Of a DNA stretch of 64,000 bases, positions 8,347-16,721 are shown one piece after another (the first letter of the stretch is position 1; the number at the start of each line of letters is the position of its first letter). This DNA is from UBA6623 sp965217195 (GTDB taxonomy: Bacteria; Acidobacteriota; Terriglobia; Bryobacterales; UBA6623): NCBI GenBank assembly GCA_965217195.1, contig CBDCHL010000004.1, forward strand, positions 558,001-622,000, read 5' to 3'. The notes beneath the pieces are model-generated. The model saw only the letters and a list, made by a program, of their open reading frames with translations. It was not told the origin of the DNA and searched no databases. A program made the translations under genes and the position numbers.

Positions 8347-9441
8347 CTAAGCCACCCGCATCGATTTGGCGACCTTCCATAGACCGAGTGTCATTACCGG
8401 CACCACATAGACGCCGAGGGCCAGCCACGTGAGCGCTCCGTAGCCTTTGGATACAAGCTCAACCAAGCCGAGCCGCGCGACCGCGGTGGCGACCAACAGC
8501 ATGACGACGCCGACGGCCGGGCGAAGTCTTTGGGGCATCGCCCGGCCTCGCTCGGCGTAACCGCGGGCCAGGCGCTCATTGAAGGAATGGATGAAACCCC
8601 CTCCGGTTTCGATCAGCGTGCCCACCAGCCCGATTTGGAAAACGAAACGAAAGACATCGGAACCCAGCGCGCTGACAACGAAGTTCGCGGGAACGGTTTG
8701 GTCGACGACCGCCGGGTAGTGCGCGATCATGGCGAAGGAAAACAGCGCGCCCGGCATGATCCCGATCGGGCCCGCCAGAGCACCGGCGGTGAGCGCCTCG
8801 CGACGCGTCTCGATATGGCGCGCCGAGAACAGCAGCGCGGGCGCCACCGCGACGTTGTAACAAGCGTAGCGCAGGCCGGCGAGGAACCACCCCGACTCCA
8901 AACGGGCCGTCGATAGGGTCGTCTCAATTTCCGAACCGAATCGGACAAAAGTCCAAACGAAGAGAACTACATAAATGCCGTATAGTACAAACGACCACAG
9001 CGACAGATATTTCTCGATCGTCGTGCTTCCCTTGAAGACCAGCAACGCCACGGCGGCCATCAAGATGACGACACCAACGTAATAGGGCAGGCGAAAGGTT
9101 TCGGTAAGGATACTCCCCGCCGCCGCGCCAAGGACCGCCAGCGTGAGGATCAGGGCGAACAAATAGTACACCTCGTAAAGCACCCAAGCTCGGCCGAGCA
9201 AAGCTCTCGAAAAACTGCGGTAGTCGTAGTTGCGCGCCGCGCGGGCCAGCTCGTAGGTGATTCCGAAGACCAGGCTCCAGATCAGCGTGCTGACGAGCAT
9301 GCCGAGCAGGCCCGTGAGGGGTCCCGTGCTGAGGAAGAACTCGACCAACTCGCGGCCGGTACCGTAGCCTCCGCCAATGACGACTGATTGAAAGACGAAG
9401 CCGGGGAGGAAGTAGCGGCGAAATCGGGGTGAGGTGAACAT
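8347..9441 (-). CDS. YkvI-like membrane protein, putative transporter
   Basis: 364 residues with about ten hydrophobic segments. The start, GFVFQSVVIGGGYGTGRELVEFF, matches the pattern of the uncharacterised YkvI family (COG3949, APC/LeuT-like fold), in which a glycine-rich broken first helix precedes a GxE motif. These proteins are believed to be secondary transporters, but no substrate is established. No Shine-Dalgarno is obvious before the ATG at 9441. The gene lies 61 bases downstream of the oxidoreductase at 9503 on the same strand, so co-transcription is possible. Confidence 0.75.
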   Translation of the reverse strand: MFTSPRFRRYFLPGFVFQSVVIGGGYGTGRELVEFFLSTGPLTGLLGMLVSTLIWSLVFGITYELARAARNYDYRSFSRALLGRAWVLYEVYYLFALILTLAVLGAAAGSILTETFRLPYYVGVVILMAAVALLVFKGSTTIEKYLSLWSFVLYGIYVVLFVWTFVRFGSEIETTLSTARLESGWFLAGLRYACYNVAVAPALLFSARHIETRREALTAGALAGPIGIMPGALFSFAMIAHYPAVVDQTVPANFVVSALGSDVFRFVFQIGLVGTLIETGGGFIHSFNERLARGYAERGRAMPQRLRPAVGVVMLLVATAVARLGLVELVSKGYGALTWLALGVYVVPVMTLGLWKVAKSMRVA

Positions 9442-9502
9442 GGGAGGGCGAGCGGCGTAGGGTGCTTTGGTCAGGTCCGGCTAAGGTTAAGCTCAATCCG
9501 CG

Positions 9503-10576
9503 CTATTCGATCTTGTGAGCATCGCGTTGGGCGAGGAGCGAAATCTCGGCGACCTTGAACGCGTGGTCTTGCGTCATGGCGTTTTCGGTGCCGTCGAGGC
9601 AATCGCGGATCAATTGTCCGAAGAAAGGATACCCGACGGTTCCCCTGGCGGAGATGTGCTGCTCGCCGTCGTGGTTGACCAAGTAGACATGGTCGAGTTC
9701 CGCGTCGCGCGCGACGTCAATGTATTTGCGGAGCTCGATATAGCCTTCTGTCCCCAAGATGAAAGTCCGGCCGTCGCCCCACGCGCCAAGGCCGTCGGGC
9801 GTAAACCAGTCCACACGAAAGTAGTTGGTCGCACCGTTGTCGGCGACCAATGAGACGTCCCCGAAATCTTCGAGTTCGGGGTACTGCTTGTTGGCGTAGT
9901 TGGCGACTTGGCTTCGCGTGACGGTCGCGTCGGAAGCGCCCGCGAAATGCAGAAACTGCTCGACCTGATGACAGCCGAGGTCGCAGATGATGCCGCCGTA
10001 CATTTCCTTGCGAAAGAACCAATCGGGACGGGACGGAGCGTTGAGGCGATGGGGGCCCATGCCGATGACCTGCAACACGCGGCCTATCGCGCCCTGTTCG
10101 ATGAGGCTGCCGGCGTAGACGGATGACTCAGCATGGAGCCGTTCGCTGTAGTACACGGCGTATTTCCGTCCCGTCTCGGCGACTTGTGCCCGCGCCGCCT
10201 CCAGTTGCTCGAGCGAGGTCAACGGAGCTTTGTCGACGAAATAATCCTTGCCGTGAGCGAGGACTTCGAGGCCGAGTTCGCAGCGCTTGGCGGGTATGGA
10301 CGCAGCGGCGACCAGGCTAACGGACTCGTCATCGAGGATCTGCTGTTTCGACGCGGCGAGGTGGACCTGGTCGTACGTCTTACAAAAGGCTTCTACTTTG
10401 GCGGGATCGGGATCCCAAACCCAACGCAACTCGGCGCCGGCCTCGATCAAACCGTTGCACATGCCGTAGATGTGACCGTGATCGAGTCCGACGGCGGCGA
10501 TCGGGAATTCGCCCGGTTCGCAGACGCGCTCGGCCTTGCCGACCGGGGCGTACATCATGCCGTCTTTCTTTTGCAT
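9503..10576 (-). CDS. Gfo/Idh/MocA family oxidoreductase
   Basis: 357 residues from the ATG at 10576 (MQKKDGMM); the open frame reaches 10624 but the extra residues look unlike coding. The N-terminal Rossmann fold begins PIAAVGLDHGHIYG, an unusual variant of GxGxxG. The family lysine motif appears as KDYFVDKAPL (normally EKP), and CDLGCHQVEQFL supplies the conserved catalytic-site histidine. Members are NAD(P)-dependent sugar or cyclitol dehydrogenases and related enzymes. The DKA variant of EKP leaves activity uncertain but keeps the lysine. It may be co-transcribed with the downstream YkvI-like gene. Confidence 0.8.
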   Translation of the reverse strand: MQKKDGMMYAPVGKAERVCEPGEFPIAAVGLDHGHIYGMCNGLIEAGAELRWVWDPDPAKVEAFCKTYDQVHLAASKQQILDDESVSLVAAASIPAKRCELGLEVLAHGKDYFVDKAPLTSLEQLEAARAQVAETGRKYAVYYSERLHAESSVYAGSLIEQGAIGRVLQVIGMGPHRLNAPSRPDWFFRKEMYGGIICDLGCHQVEQFLHFAGASDATVTRSQVANYANKQYPELEDFGDVSLVADNGATNYFRVDWFTPDGLGAWGDGRTFILGTEGYIELRKYIDVARDAELDHVYLVNHDGEQHISARGTVGYPFFGQLIRDCLDGTENAMTQDHAFKVAEISLLAQRDAHKIE

Positions 10577-10666
10577 AACCCGTCCCGCGCAGATCCGTTG
10601 AATAAGACAGCCTAGCAGCCACAACGGCTGACGGGGTCGGGCGGGCGGGTTGAAGCGCCTTACCGG

Positions 10667-10933
10667 CTACCCTTCGGGGCGGTAGCCGTCGCGGTGGCGG
10701 TAGGTGAGCCAGACCAGGCCGCCGATGATGGCGGCGGGAGGAATCGCCAGCAGGATGATGCCTTGATTCAAGGCTTCGATGGCGGACTCTTTTTGATAGG
10801 ACGCCGTCTTCTTGCACATTTGGCACTGTGCCCAAACAGGGCCGGCCGCGAGCATCAGCGCGACCGTCAAGAGTGCCAAGCGGGCCAACGCACCCGCGAA
10901 CTTTGTCCATGACAACCTTGCTGATGAGAACAT
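10667..10933 (-). CDS. Small exported CxxC membrane protein of the oxidase operon
   Basis: 88 residues: an N-terminal signal-like helix ending AGPVWAQ, immediately followed by CQMC, then a second hydrophobic segment (IILLAIPPAAIIGGLVWL) and a short charged tail. The CxxC sits just after the expected cleavage site, so the periplasmic mature protein would begin with a thiol pair anchored by one helix. It is the last gene of the cytochrome oxidase operon, 23 bases after the subunit IV gene. A role in copper or thiol handling for oxidase assembly is an inference from place and motif. I know no characterised homologue. Confidence 0.7.
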   Translation of the reverse strand: MFSSARLSWTKFAGALARLALLTVALMLAAGPVWAQCQMCKKTASYQKESAIEALNQGIILLAIPPAAIIGGLVWLTYRHRDGYRPEG

Positions 10934-10956
10934 GACTGGACGTCCTCGAGAGGGGC

Positions 10957-11256
10957 CTAGAGCCCAAACTCCAGGATACGGTAACTATCGGGGAAAAAGT
11001 ACCCGACCATGATGAGCAAACAAGCCACCATCGGCACGCAAAGAAGCCAGGACAGGGCGGGCTTGTCGAATTTCAAGTGCATGAAGAAGGCCATGATCAA
11101 GGCTGTCTTCACCAGCGAAAGCCCCATCAACAACGTGATCATCATCCCTTGGGCGAGTTGGATGTAGGCCAGCAGGATCTCGACCAACGTCAACACCAGC
11201 AGGGCGACCCAAACCTTGATAAAGAGGCCGGTATGAGATTCCGAATGAGCGCTCAT
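10957..11256 (-). CDS. Cytochrome c oxidase subunit IV family protein
   Basis: 99 residues with three predicted membrane helices; the central one contains SLVKTALIMAFFMHLKFD, the typical motif of prokaryotic subunit IV (CtaF/CyoD type). This subunit supports assembly and stability of the heme-copper oxidase rather than catalysis. The gene is fifth in the operon, 45 bases after the second subunit III gene. Length and topology fit the family. Confidence 0.9.
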   Translation of the reverse strand: MSAHSESHTGLFIKVWVALLVLTLVEILLAYIQLAQGMMITLLMGLSLVKTALIMAFFMHLKFDKPALSWLLCVPMVACLLIMVGYFFPDSYRILEFGL

Positions 11257-11301
11257 GAAAGTCTCCGAATTTGATTTCGTCTTCTAACTATTGCCTGCCG
11301 G

Positions 11302-11928
11302 TTAGACCCTCGTCGACAGCAGGTAGACCATCGGGAAAATGAACATCCAGACCAGATCGACGAAGTGCCAATAGAGACCGACCACCTCGACGTCTTCGGC
11401 GTCATACTTGCCCTTACCGAAACCGCCGGCGACGATACCCAAGTAGACCACCCCGATCGCGACGTGCGTCATGTGCAGGCCCGTCAAGGTGAAGAACGTC
11501 GCACCGAACAGCGGTGTGCCGTAAGGACTGCTGAAAGGCCGCAAGCCTTCGTGGATCAAGTGATTCCACTCGTAGGAGTGCAGCACGACAAAGAGGAGTC
11601 CGCCCAGCATGGTGGCCCAAATCCATTTTTTCGCGCCCGCGCGGTCCCCTTTGGCAGCGCAGTCGACGCCGAACACCATCGTCAAGCTGCTCGACAGCAG
11701 CACCAGCGTCATCACACTCGAAAAAATGATCGCCGGGTAGAAATCAAACGGCGTAGGCCAGTCGTTGGCCACTCGCACATAGCTGTAGGCCATCAACAAC
11801 GCACCGAAGGTCAGGGCGTCGGAGACAATGAACAACCACATCCCCAGTTTTTTGTGGCCGACGGCAAAGGGTGATCCGCCCCCTTGCCATGTAGCTTCCG
11901 CCGTCAGGTCGGTGTGTCCATCCGACAT
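11302..11928 (-). CDS. ctaE: Cytochrome c oxidase subunit III (second copy)
   Basis: 208 residues from the ATG at 11928, preceded by ggaggt at the ideal distance; a TTG one codon earlier is less likely. GMWLFIVSDALTFGALL, the EWNHLI motif and the ending VGLYWHFVDLVWMFIFP are the conserved helices of subunit III, which stabilises subunit I and shapes the proton and oxygen entry paths. The gene starts 3 bases after the stop of another subunit III gene, so the two are tightly coupled. This copy is the more canonical of the two. Confidence 0.92.
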   Translation of the reverse strand: MSDGHTDLTAEATWQGGGSPFAVGHKKLGMWLFIVSDALTFGALLMAYSYVRVANDWPTPFDFYPAIIFSSVMTLVLLSSSLTMVFGVDCAAKGDRAGAKKWIWATMLGGLLFVVLHSYEWNHLIHEGLRPFSSPYGTPLFGATFFTLTGLHMTHVAIGVVYLGIVAGGFGKGKYDAEDVEVVGLYWHFVDLVWMFIFPMVYLLSTRV

Positions 11929-11931
11929 CAA

Positions 11932-12621
11932 TTACCTCCAAACCATCAACAGAACGAACAAATAAACCCAGAGGGCGTCCATGAAATGCCAATAGAGAGC
12001 AGCCGCTTCAACTGCAGCCTCGCGTGTGATCCAAATACGGCCGAGCCAGACTCGCGCCGTTACATATCCCAGGGCGAGGAGGCCGCCGAACAAGTGCAGT
12101 CCGTGGGCGACTGTGAACACGTAGAAGAAGGAATGGCTCGGGTTGTCCGCCAAATAGAGGCCACGTTCGATGAGATTCGACCAACCCGCCCACTGGGAGG
12201 CCAAGAAGGCTACACCCAGGACCGACGTCGCCCCCAGCCACTTCTTCAGATCGGCTTCGGCCGCTGCGCGCAAGGCGTGTTTGGCCTTCTCAATCGTGAA
12301 ACTGCTGACCAAAAGCACCGCAGTGCTGAACCACAACACCCCGGGCAAGCCGAAGGATTTCCAATCGTCACCCATTCCCGACCGCACGACCATGGCGCTG
12401 GTAAAAGCCGCGAAGACCATAATGATGCCACCGGAGCCGACCCAGACGCCGAGCTTATAGCGCTGCACGGCCATGGCCGCCGGGTCCGGCTGGCGGGGCC
12501 CGCCGCCGTCGCCGCCGCGGCCCGAGCCGTTGCTGCCACCCGGTCCGCCAAGGCGAGGATCCGAACTCTCCGGCAACCGTTCCAAGCCGGGCTTCGGCGT
12601 GGTCAGAGTGCTGCTTGCCAT
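11932..12621 (-). CDS. Cytochrome c oxidase subunit III-like protein (first copy, Gly-rich N-terminus)
   Basis: 229 residues from the ATG at 12621. Residues 25-50 form a glycine-rich, positively charged linker (GGPGGSNGSGRGGDGGG), followed by five hydrophobic helices. Recognisable subunit III features are SQWAGWSNLIERG, FFYVFTVAHGLHLFGG and AALYWHFMDALWVYLFVLL. It shares the same fold as the next gene but differs clearly in sequence, so it is not a recent duplication. It follows the subunit I gene by 4 bases. Two different subunit III polypeptides in one complex, or alternative use, are both possible. Confidence 0.88.
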   Translation of the reverse strand: MASSTLTTPKPGLERLPESSDPRLGGPGGSNGSGRGGDGGGPRQPDPAAMAVQRYKLGVWVGSGGIIMVFAAFTSAMVVRSGMGDDWKSFGLPGVLWFSTAVLLVSSFTIEKAKHALRAAAEADLKKWLGATSVLGVAFLASQWAGWSNLIERGLYLADNPSHSFFYVFTVAHGLHLFGGLLALGYVTARVWLGRIWITREAAVEAAALYWHFMDALWVYLFVLLMVWR

Positions 12622-12625
12622 GAAC

Positions 12626-14425
12626 TTACTCGCCCGACTCCCGTGCGGGCGCCGCATCCGGCACGTTGCATTGCATCACGTAGTCTCGTGGCGCACCCGG
12701 CACGCTGAACTCATACGGTCCGTGATTCACGGTGGGGATCTTGCCTTCAAAGTTATCGTGGACCGGCGGCGACGCCGTCACCCATTCGAGCGTCGTCGCT
12801 TCCCAGGGATTGTCGGAATCCACCTTCTTGCCCTTGAGCAGAGTCCAGATGACATTCAGCAGGAACAGAAACTGTACGGTTATCGTGATCATCGCCGCCA
12901 TGGTGATGAAGTAATGAATTTCATTCGCGCCGGCCGCGCCCAGATAGTCGACTGACGTGGTTTCCGCGTATCGCCGCGGGTGGGCGATAACGCCCAAATA
13001 GTGCATCGGGCCGAAGATCGAATAGACGCCGATAAACGTCAGCCAGAAATGCACCCTTCCGATGCCCTCGCTCATCATGCGCCCGGTCATTTTCGGGAAC
13101 CAGAACGTCACGCCCGCGAACATCCCGAAGATGGCCGCCACGCCCATGATCAGATGGAAGTGAGCGACCACGAAGTAGGTGTCGTGGAAGAACAAGTCCA
13201 CCGAAGGCTGCCCCAGAAAGATGCCGCTGATGCCGCCGGTGACGAAGATCGATACGAACCCAATTGAATAGAGCATCGGCGTCGTGAAGCGAATCTTGCC
13301 GCCCCACAGCGTCGCGATCCAATTGAACGTCTTGATCGCCGAGGGCACCCCGATGACCATCGTCAACACGGAGAACACAAACCCCGAATAAGGGCTCATG
13401 CCGCTGACGAACATGTGATGTCCCCAGACTACAAAGCCGAGCGCCCCGATCCCCACCATGGCGTAGACCATCGCCTTGTACCCGAATACAGGCTTGCGCG
13501 CGAACGTCGAGAGAATGTGCGAAGTCACGCCCATGCCGGGCAGAATCGCGATATACACCTCGGGATGGCCGAAGAACCAAAACAGATGTTGCCATAGAAT
13601 CGGCGAGCCGCCGGTGTGGTCGATCGGGATGTCATTGACCACCAGACCGCCCGGGATGAAGAAGCTCGTCCCGCCCATGCGATCCATCAACAAAAGGACG
13701 CCCGCGGAAAGCAGCACGCCGAAGGCCAGCAGACCCAAAATCGCGGTGACGAACCAGGCCCACACCGTCAACGGAAGGCGCATCATCGTCAGGCCCTTGG
13801 CGCGAAGCTGCAGAGTCGTCACGATAAAGTTCAACGCGCCCAACAGCGACCCGATGCAGAAAAGCGCAATGCTGAGAATCCACAGGTCCTGCCCGTACCC
13901 GGCCATCGCCGCTTCATCGAGAGCGCTCAGCGGCGGGTAAGCCGTCCAGCCCGAGATCGGCGCGCCGCCCGCAACGAAAAACGCCGCTACGAGGGCCATG
14001 AACGAGACGAAGATCGTCCAAAACGAAAGCATGTTCAGCGTCGGGAAGGCCATGTCCACCGCCCCGATTTGGATCGGCAAAATGTAGTTCCCGAAGCCCC
14101 CTTGCGGCGCCGTGGTGAGCACCATGAAGACCATGATCGTGCCGTGCATCGTGAGCATCGCCAAATAGAATTCCGGCGTCATCACGCCGTCCGGCGCGCC
14201 CTCCGGGAACAGAGTCCCCAGGATCTCAATCGGCGTGTTGGGCCAAACCAGCCGCAGTCGTACCAGCAAAGATAAGCCCATGCCGAGGAAAGCGGCTACG
14301 ATCGCCAAGATGATGTACTGAATCCCGATCACTTTGTGATCTAGGCTGAAAATGTATTTCGCAATGAAGCTGGTAGCCTCGGGATGCCGATGCACTTCCA
14401 CGTGTTCCGCGACTTCGGTTGCCAT
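12626..14425 (-). CDS. ctaD: Cytochrome c oxidase subunit I (A-type heme-copper oxidase)
   Basis: 599 residues with twelve or more membrane helices. It carries the heme a/a3 and CuB site that reduces O2 to water and pumps protons. Visible ligands and channel residues are MHGTIM (low-spin heme His), GHPEVYI (CuB His with cross-linked Tyr and the pumping Glu), HHMF (CuB histidines), AHFHLI (heme a3 and a His) and GGFGNYILP with a downstream D for the D-channel, all pointing to the A1 type. The start ATG at 14425 begins MATEVAEHVEVH; the open frame upstream to 14638 overlaps the subunit II gene and is not coding. It is second in the operon after subunit II. Confidence 0.96.
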   Translation of the reverse strand: MATEVAEHVEVHRHPEATSFIAKYIFSLDHKVIGIQYIILAIVAAFLGMGLSLLVRLRLVWPNTPIEILGTLFPEGAPDGVMTPEFYLAMLTMHGTIMVFMVLTTAPQGGFGNYILPIQIGAVDMAFPTLNMLSFWTIFVSFMALVAAFFVAGGAPISGWTAYPPLSALDEAAMAGYGQDLWILSIALFCIGSLLGALNFIVTTLQLRAKGLTMMRLPLTVWAWFVTAILGLLAFGVLLSAGVLLLMDRMGGTSFFIPGGLVVNDIPIDHTGGSPILWQHLFWFFGHPEVYIAILPGMGVTSHILSTFARKPVFGYKAMVYAMVGIGALGFVVWGHHMFVSGMSPYSGFVFSVLTMVIGVPSAIKTFNWIATLWGGKIRFTTPMLYSIGFVSIFVTGGISGIFLGQPSVDLFFHDTYFVVAHFHLIMGVAAIFGMFAGVTFWFPKMTGRMMSEGIGRVHFWLTFIGVYSIFGPMHYLGVIAHPRRYAETTSVDYLGAAGANEIHYFITMAAMITITVQFLFLLNVIWTLLKGKKVDSDNPWEATTLEWVTASPPVHDNFEGKIPTVNHGPYEFSVPGAPRDYVMQCNVPDAAPARESGE

Positions 14426-14519
14426 ATGATCGTTCTCTCTACAAACTCTCGTCTTCGTTCGAAATCTCCAGCCAAGACCCGGGCTCGACTCGCCGCCCGG
14501 TTGGTTGACGGGCGGTTCA

Positions 14520-15335
14520 CTACTGACCGAGAAACTCAGTCTGTTCGACGAGCCACTGCTCGTACTCCTCCTGGGTCTTGACGTCGAGGAAGCTGCGCAT
14601 CTTGTAATGTCCCAACCCGCATAGCTCCGAACAGACAATCTCGTACGTCCCCGTCTTGTCGGGCGTGAAGCGGAGCGTGCCGGTGATGCCCGGTACGGTA
14701 TCGAGCTTGATACGCAGTTCGGGCACGAAATAGTTGTGCAGCACGTCCTTGCTTTTCAGCTGCAGCTCAACTTGGCGGTCAACCGGCACGGCCATCCGCG
14801 GCACGATGATGTCGTCCTTGCCGTCGGGGTGATCGCGGTCTACGCCGAGCGGGTTACCCAGCGAGTCGTCGATCAACTCGATTTTCGTGGGGCCGAACTT
14901 GCCGTCCGGACCGGGGTAGCGCATATTCCAAACAAACTGCTGGCCGACGACTTCGACGATCAGGCGGTCTTCGTCGGGGGGCCGCGAGGCGGCTTCGGTG
15001 AAACGCGCCTCGGCCCACACCGTGTAGCCCATGAACGTCAGCCCGACGAACAACACCGTCGTCGCCGCGGTCCACAGCAACTCCCACCGCTCGTTGCCGC
15101 GGACGTGCGCGGCCGCTTTCGAGCGCTTTCCCCCGAACTTGAAAACAGCGTAGCCGAGCGCGATCTGGGCCACCAGAAAAATCACACCCGTCACCCAAAG
15201 CGTCAACCGGTATTGGGCGTCCACCTGCCGGGCGTGCTCGGTAATCGTGTCGGGAAGAGGCCAGGTGTCGGCGATGAAGGGATAGGCGAGGCCGATAGCA
15301 ACGATCCAAATCAGGACCGCCAAAAGCAATGACAT
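14520..15335 (-). CDS. ctaC: Cytochrome c oxidase subunit II (CuA subunit)
   Basis: 271 residues from the ATG at 15335. Two N-terminal transmembrane helices are followed by a periplasmic cupredoxin domain. The CuA ligands are complete: a histidine in KDVLHNYFVPELR, and CSELCGLGHYKM supplying two Cys, Glu, His and Met. The protein ends soon after this domain and lacks the C-terminal cytochrome c domain of caa3 oxidases, so an external electron donor is required. It is the first gene of the operon. No assembly factor (Sco, Cox11, CtaA/B) is present next to it in this window. Confidence 0.95.
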   Translation of the reverse strand: MSLLLAVLIWIVAIGLAYPFIADTWPLPDTITEHARQVDAQYRLTLWVTGVIFLVAQIALGYAVFKFGGKRSKAAAHVRGNERWELLWTAATTVLFVGLTFMGYTVWAEARFTEAASRPPDEDRLIVEVVGQQFVWNMRYPGPDGKFGPTKIELIDDSLGNPLGVDRDHPDGKDDIIVPRMAVPVDRQVELQLKSKDVLHNYFVPELRIKLDTVPGITGTLRFTPDKTGTYEIVCSELCGLGHYKMRSFLDVKTQEEYEQWLVEQTEFLGQ

Positions 15336-15493
15336 AAGGAAATCCGCTCCTCGATGAGGGCCGCGGCGCCGCTGGATCAACGCGCGGCGGCAAGACTATT
15401 GCAGGAGCCCTAGTTTAGCAACTCCCCGCCGACGTTTCCAAGTGATTAGCCACTATGGGCAAGAAAAACTCGCCGCGGCCGTCGTCGCTCGTT

Positions 15494-15522
15494 TTGGTTT
15501 CACCTTAACTGCGTGCTATGCT
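15494..15522 (+). promoter_or_regulatory. Candidate sigma-70 type promoter for the mutarotase-like gene
   Basis: ttggtt at 15494-15499 and tatgct at 15517-15522 are separated by 17 bases, a standard -35/-10 layout, 66 bases before the ATG at 15589. The -35 box keeps only TTG. Confidence 0.35.
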
Positions 15523-15588
15523 GCCTTCGGCCCGCAGTGGTCTTGACTGCCGAGAGTGGCCGAACACCCAAACCGAGGACCGATTCCC

Positions 15589-16674
15589 ATGTCAATCAAC
15601 CATCGCCTTACTGTTCAGCTCCAAAACGACGAGGTCTACCTCACACTGCTTCCCGGCGGGGGGCACATCGCCGAATTGGTATTGAAGTCGAATGCTGTCA
15701 ATCCACTATGGATTCCTCCGTGGAAAACCATCGAGCCGGCGGACTACGATCCCGCCAAGCATCCCGAATACGGGAGCGGGCCGGAAGCGCAGTTGCTCTC
15801 CGGTATTGTCGGGCATAACTTGTGTTTTGATTATTTCGGGCCGCCTTCCGAAGAAGAGGCCGCAACCGGGCTTGCGGTTCACGGCGAAGCCTCGCTCGTG
15901 ACCTGGGAGACCGAGCAGAAGCGCGGCGAGCTGATCGCGAAAGCGGAGTTCCCGCGGGCGGGCATGCGGATGGTACGGACGATGCGGCTGGCCCCCGGGG
16001 CACAAGGCGTGGTCGTAACGGAAACGGCCGAGAATCTCCGTGACATCGATCGCGCCGTCGGCTGGACCGAGCACGCTACGCTGGGGCCGCCTTTTCTGGT
16101 CAAAGGCAAGACGGTCATGCACATGCCGGCGACGGCTTCGAAAGTGCTCGAAGAGGAGTTCGCGGGCGGCGACGACCGGCTCAAAATCGCCGCCGAGTTT
16201 CAGTGGCCCATGGCGCCGCTCGCCCAGGGCGGCTTTACGGACATGCGGCTGACCGTCGGCAAGGACGTTTCAGGCGCATTCAGCACCCAGCTGATGAATC
16301 CAGCCCTCAAACAAGCGTACTTCACTGCCTATAGCCCGGACGCCAAGACTGTCTTTGGTTACGTTTGGAAGCGCAGCGATTTCCCTTGGATCGGGATTTG
16401 GGAAGAGAACCACAGCCGGACTCATGCACCCTGGAACGGGCGCACTCTAACACGAGGGATGGAGTTCGGAGCGTCGCCGATGCCCGAGTCGCGGCGCCGG
16501 ATGATCGACCGGGGCACGCTGTTCGGCGAGCGATGCTATCGCTGGATTCCGGCGCGATCCAAGGTGACGGTCGAGTATTGCCTGTTCATCGCGGAATCCG
16601 ATCGCCCCATTGAAGCCGTAACGTGGGACGGAGGCGTCGTTCGCGGCGACGGGGGATTTGAAGTGAGGACTTGA
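15589..16674 (+). CDS. Galactose-mutarotase-like superfamily protein of unknown function
   Basis: 361 residues, no signal peptide. The sequence is beta-rich, with regularly spaced strands and conserved-looking segments SGIVGHNLCFDYFGPP, AVHGEASLV, WTEHATLGPPFL and WEENHSRTHAPWNGR. Histidines in AVHGE and WTEHA resemble the aldose 1-epimerase active-site positions, so a carbohydrate-active epimerase-like fold is likely. I cannot match it to a characterised enzyme. The ATG at 15589 is preceded by a plausible promoter at 15494-15522. The neighbouring heparinase-like gene is convergent, consistent with but not proof of a carbohydrate role. Confidence 0.6.
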   Translation: MSINHRLTVQLQNDEVYLTLLPGGGHIAELVLKSNAVNPLWIPPWKTIEPADYDPAKHPEYGSGPEAQLLSGIVGHNLCFDYFGPPSEEEAATGLAVHGEASLVTWETEQKRGELIAKAEFPRAGMRMVRTMRLAPGAQGVVVTETAENLRDIDRAVGWTEHATLGPPFLVKGKTVMHMPATASKVLEEEFAGGDDRLKIAAEFQWPMAPLAQGGFTDMRLTVGKDVSGAFSTQLMNPALKQAYFTAYSPDAKTVFGYVWKRSDFPWIGIWEENHSRTHAPWNGRTLTRGMEFGASPMPESRRRMIDRGTLFGERCYRWIPARSKVTVEYCLFIAESDRPIEAVTWDGGVVRGDGGFEVRT

Positions 16675-16721
16675 CCTGCGCCGGAGTCCGGGCCCCGCCA
16701 TCTCGTAGGTTTAGCCCAGCG

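Noticed and set aside
13616..14275. 219-codon plus-strand frame inside cytochrome oxidase subunit I
   Set aside because: It is rich in Arg, His and Gln with no hydrophobic or domain pattern, a shadow of a highly biased membrane protein gene.
12626..14638. Longer form of oxidase subunit I starting at 14638
   Set aside because: The extra 71 residues overlap the subunit II coding sequence and are unlike any oxidase N-terminus; the ATG at 14425 fits the family.
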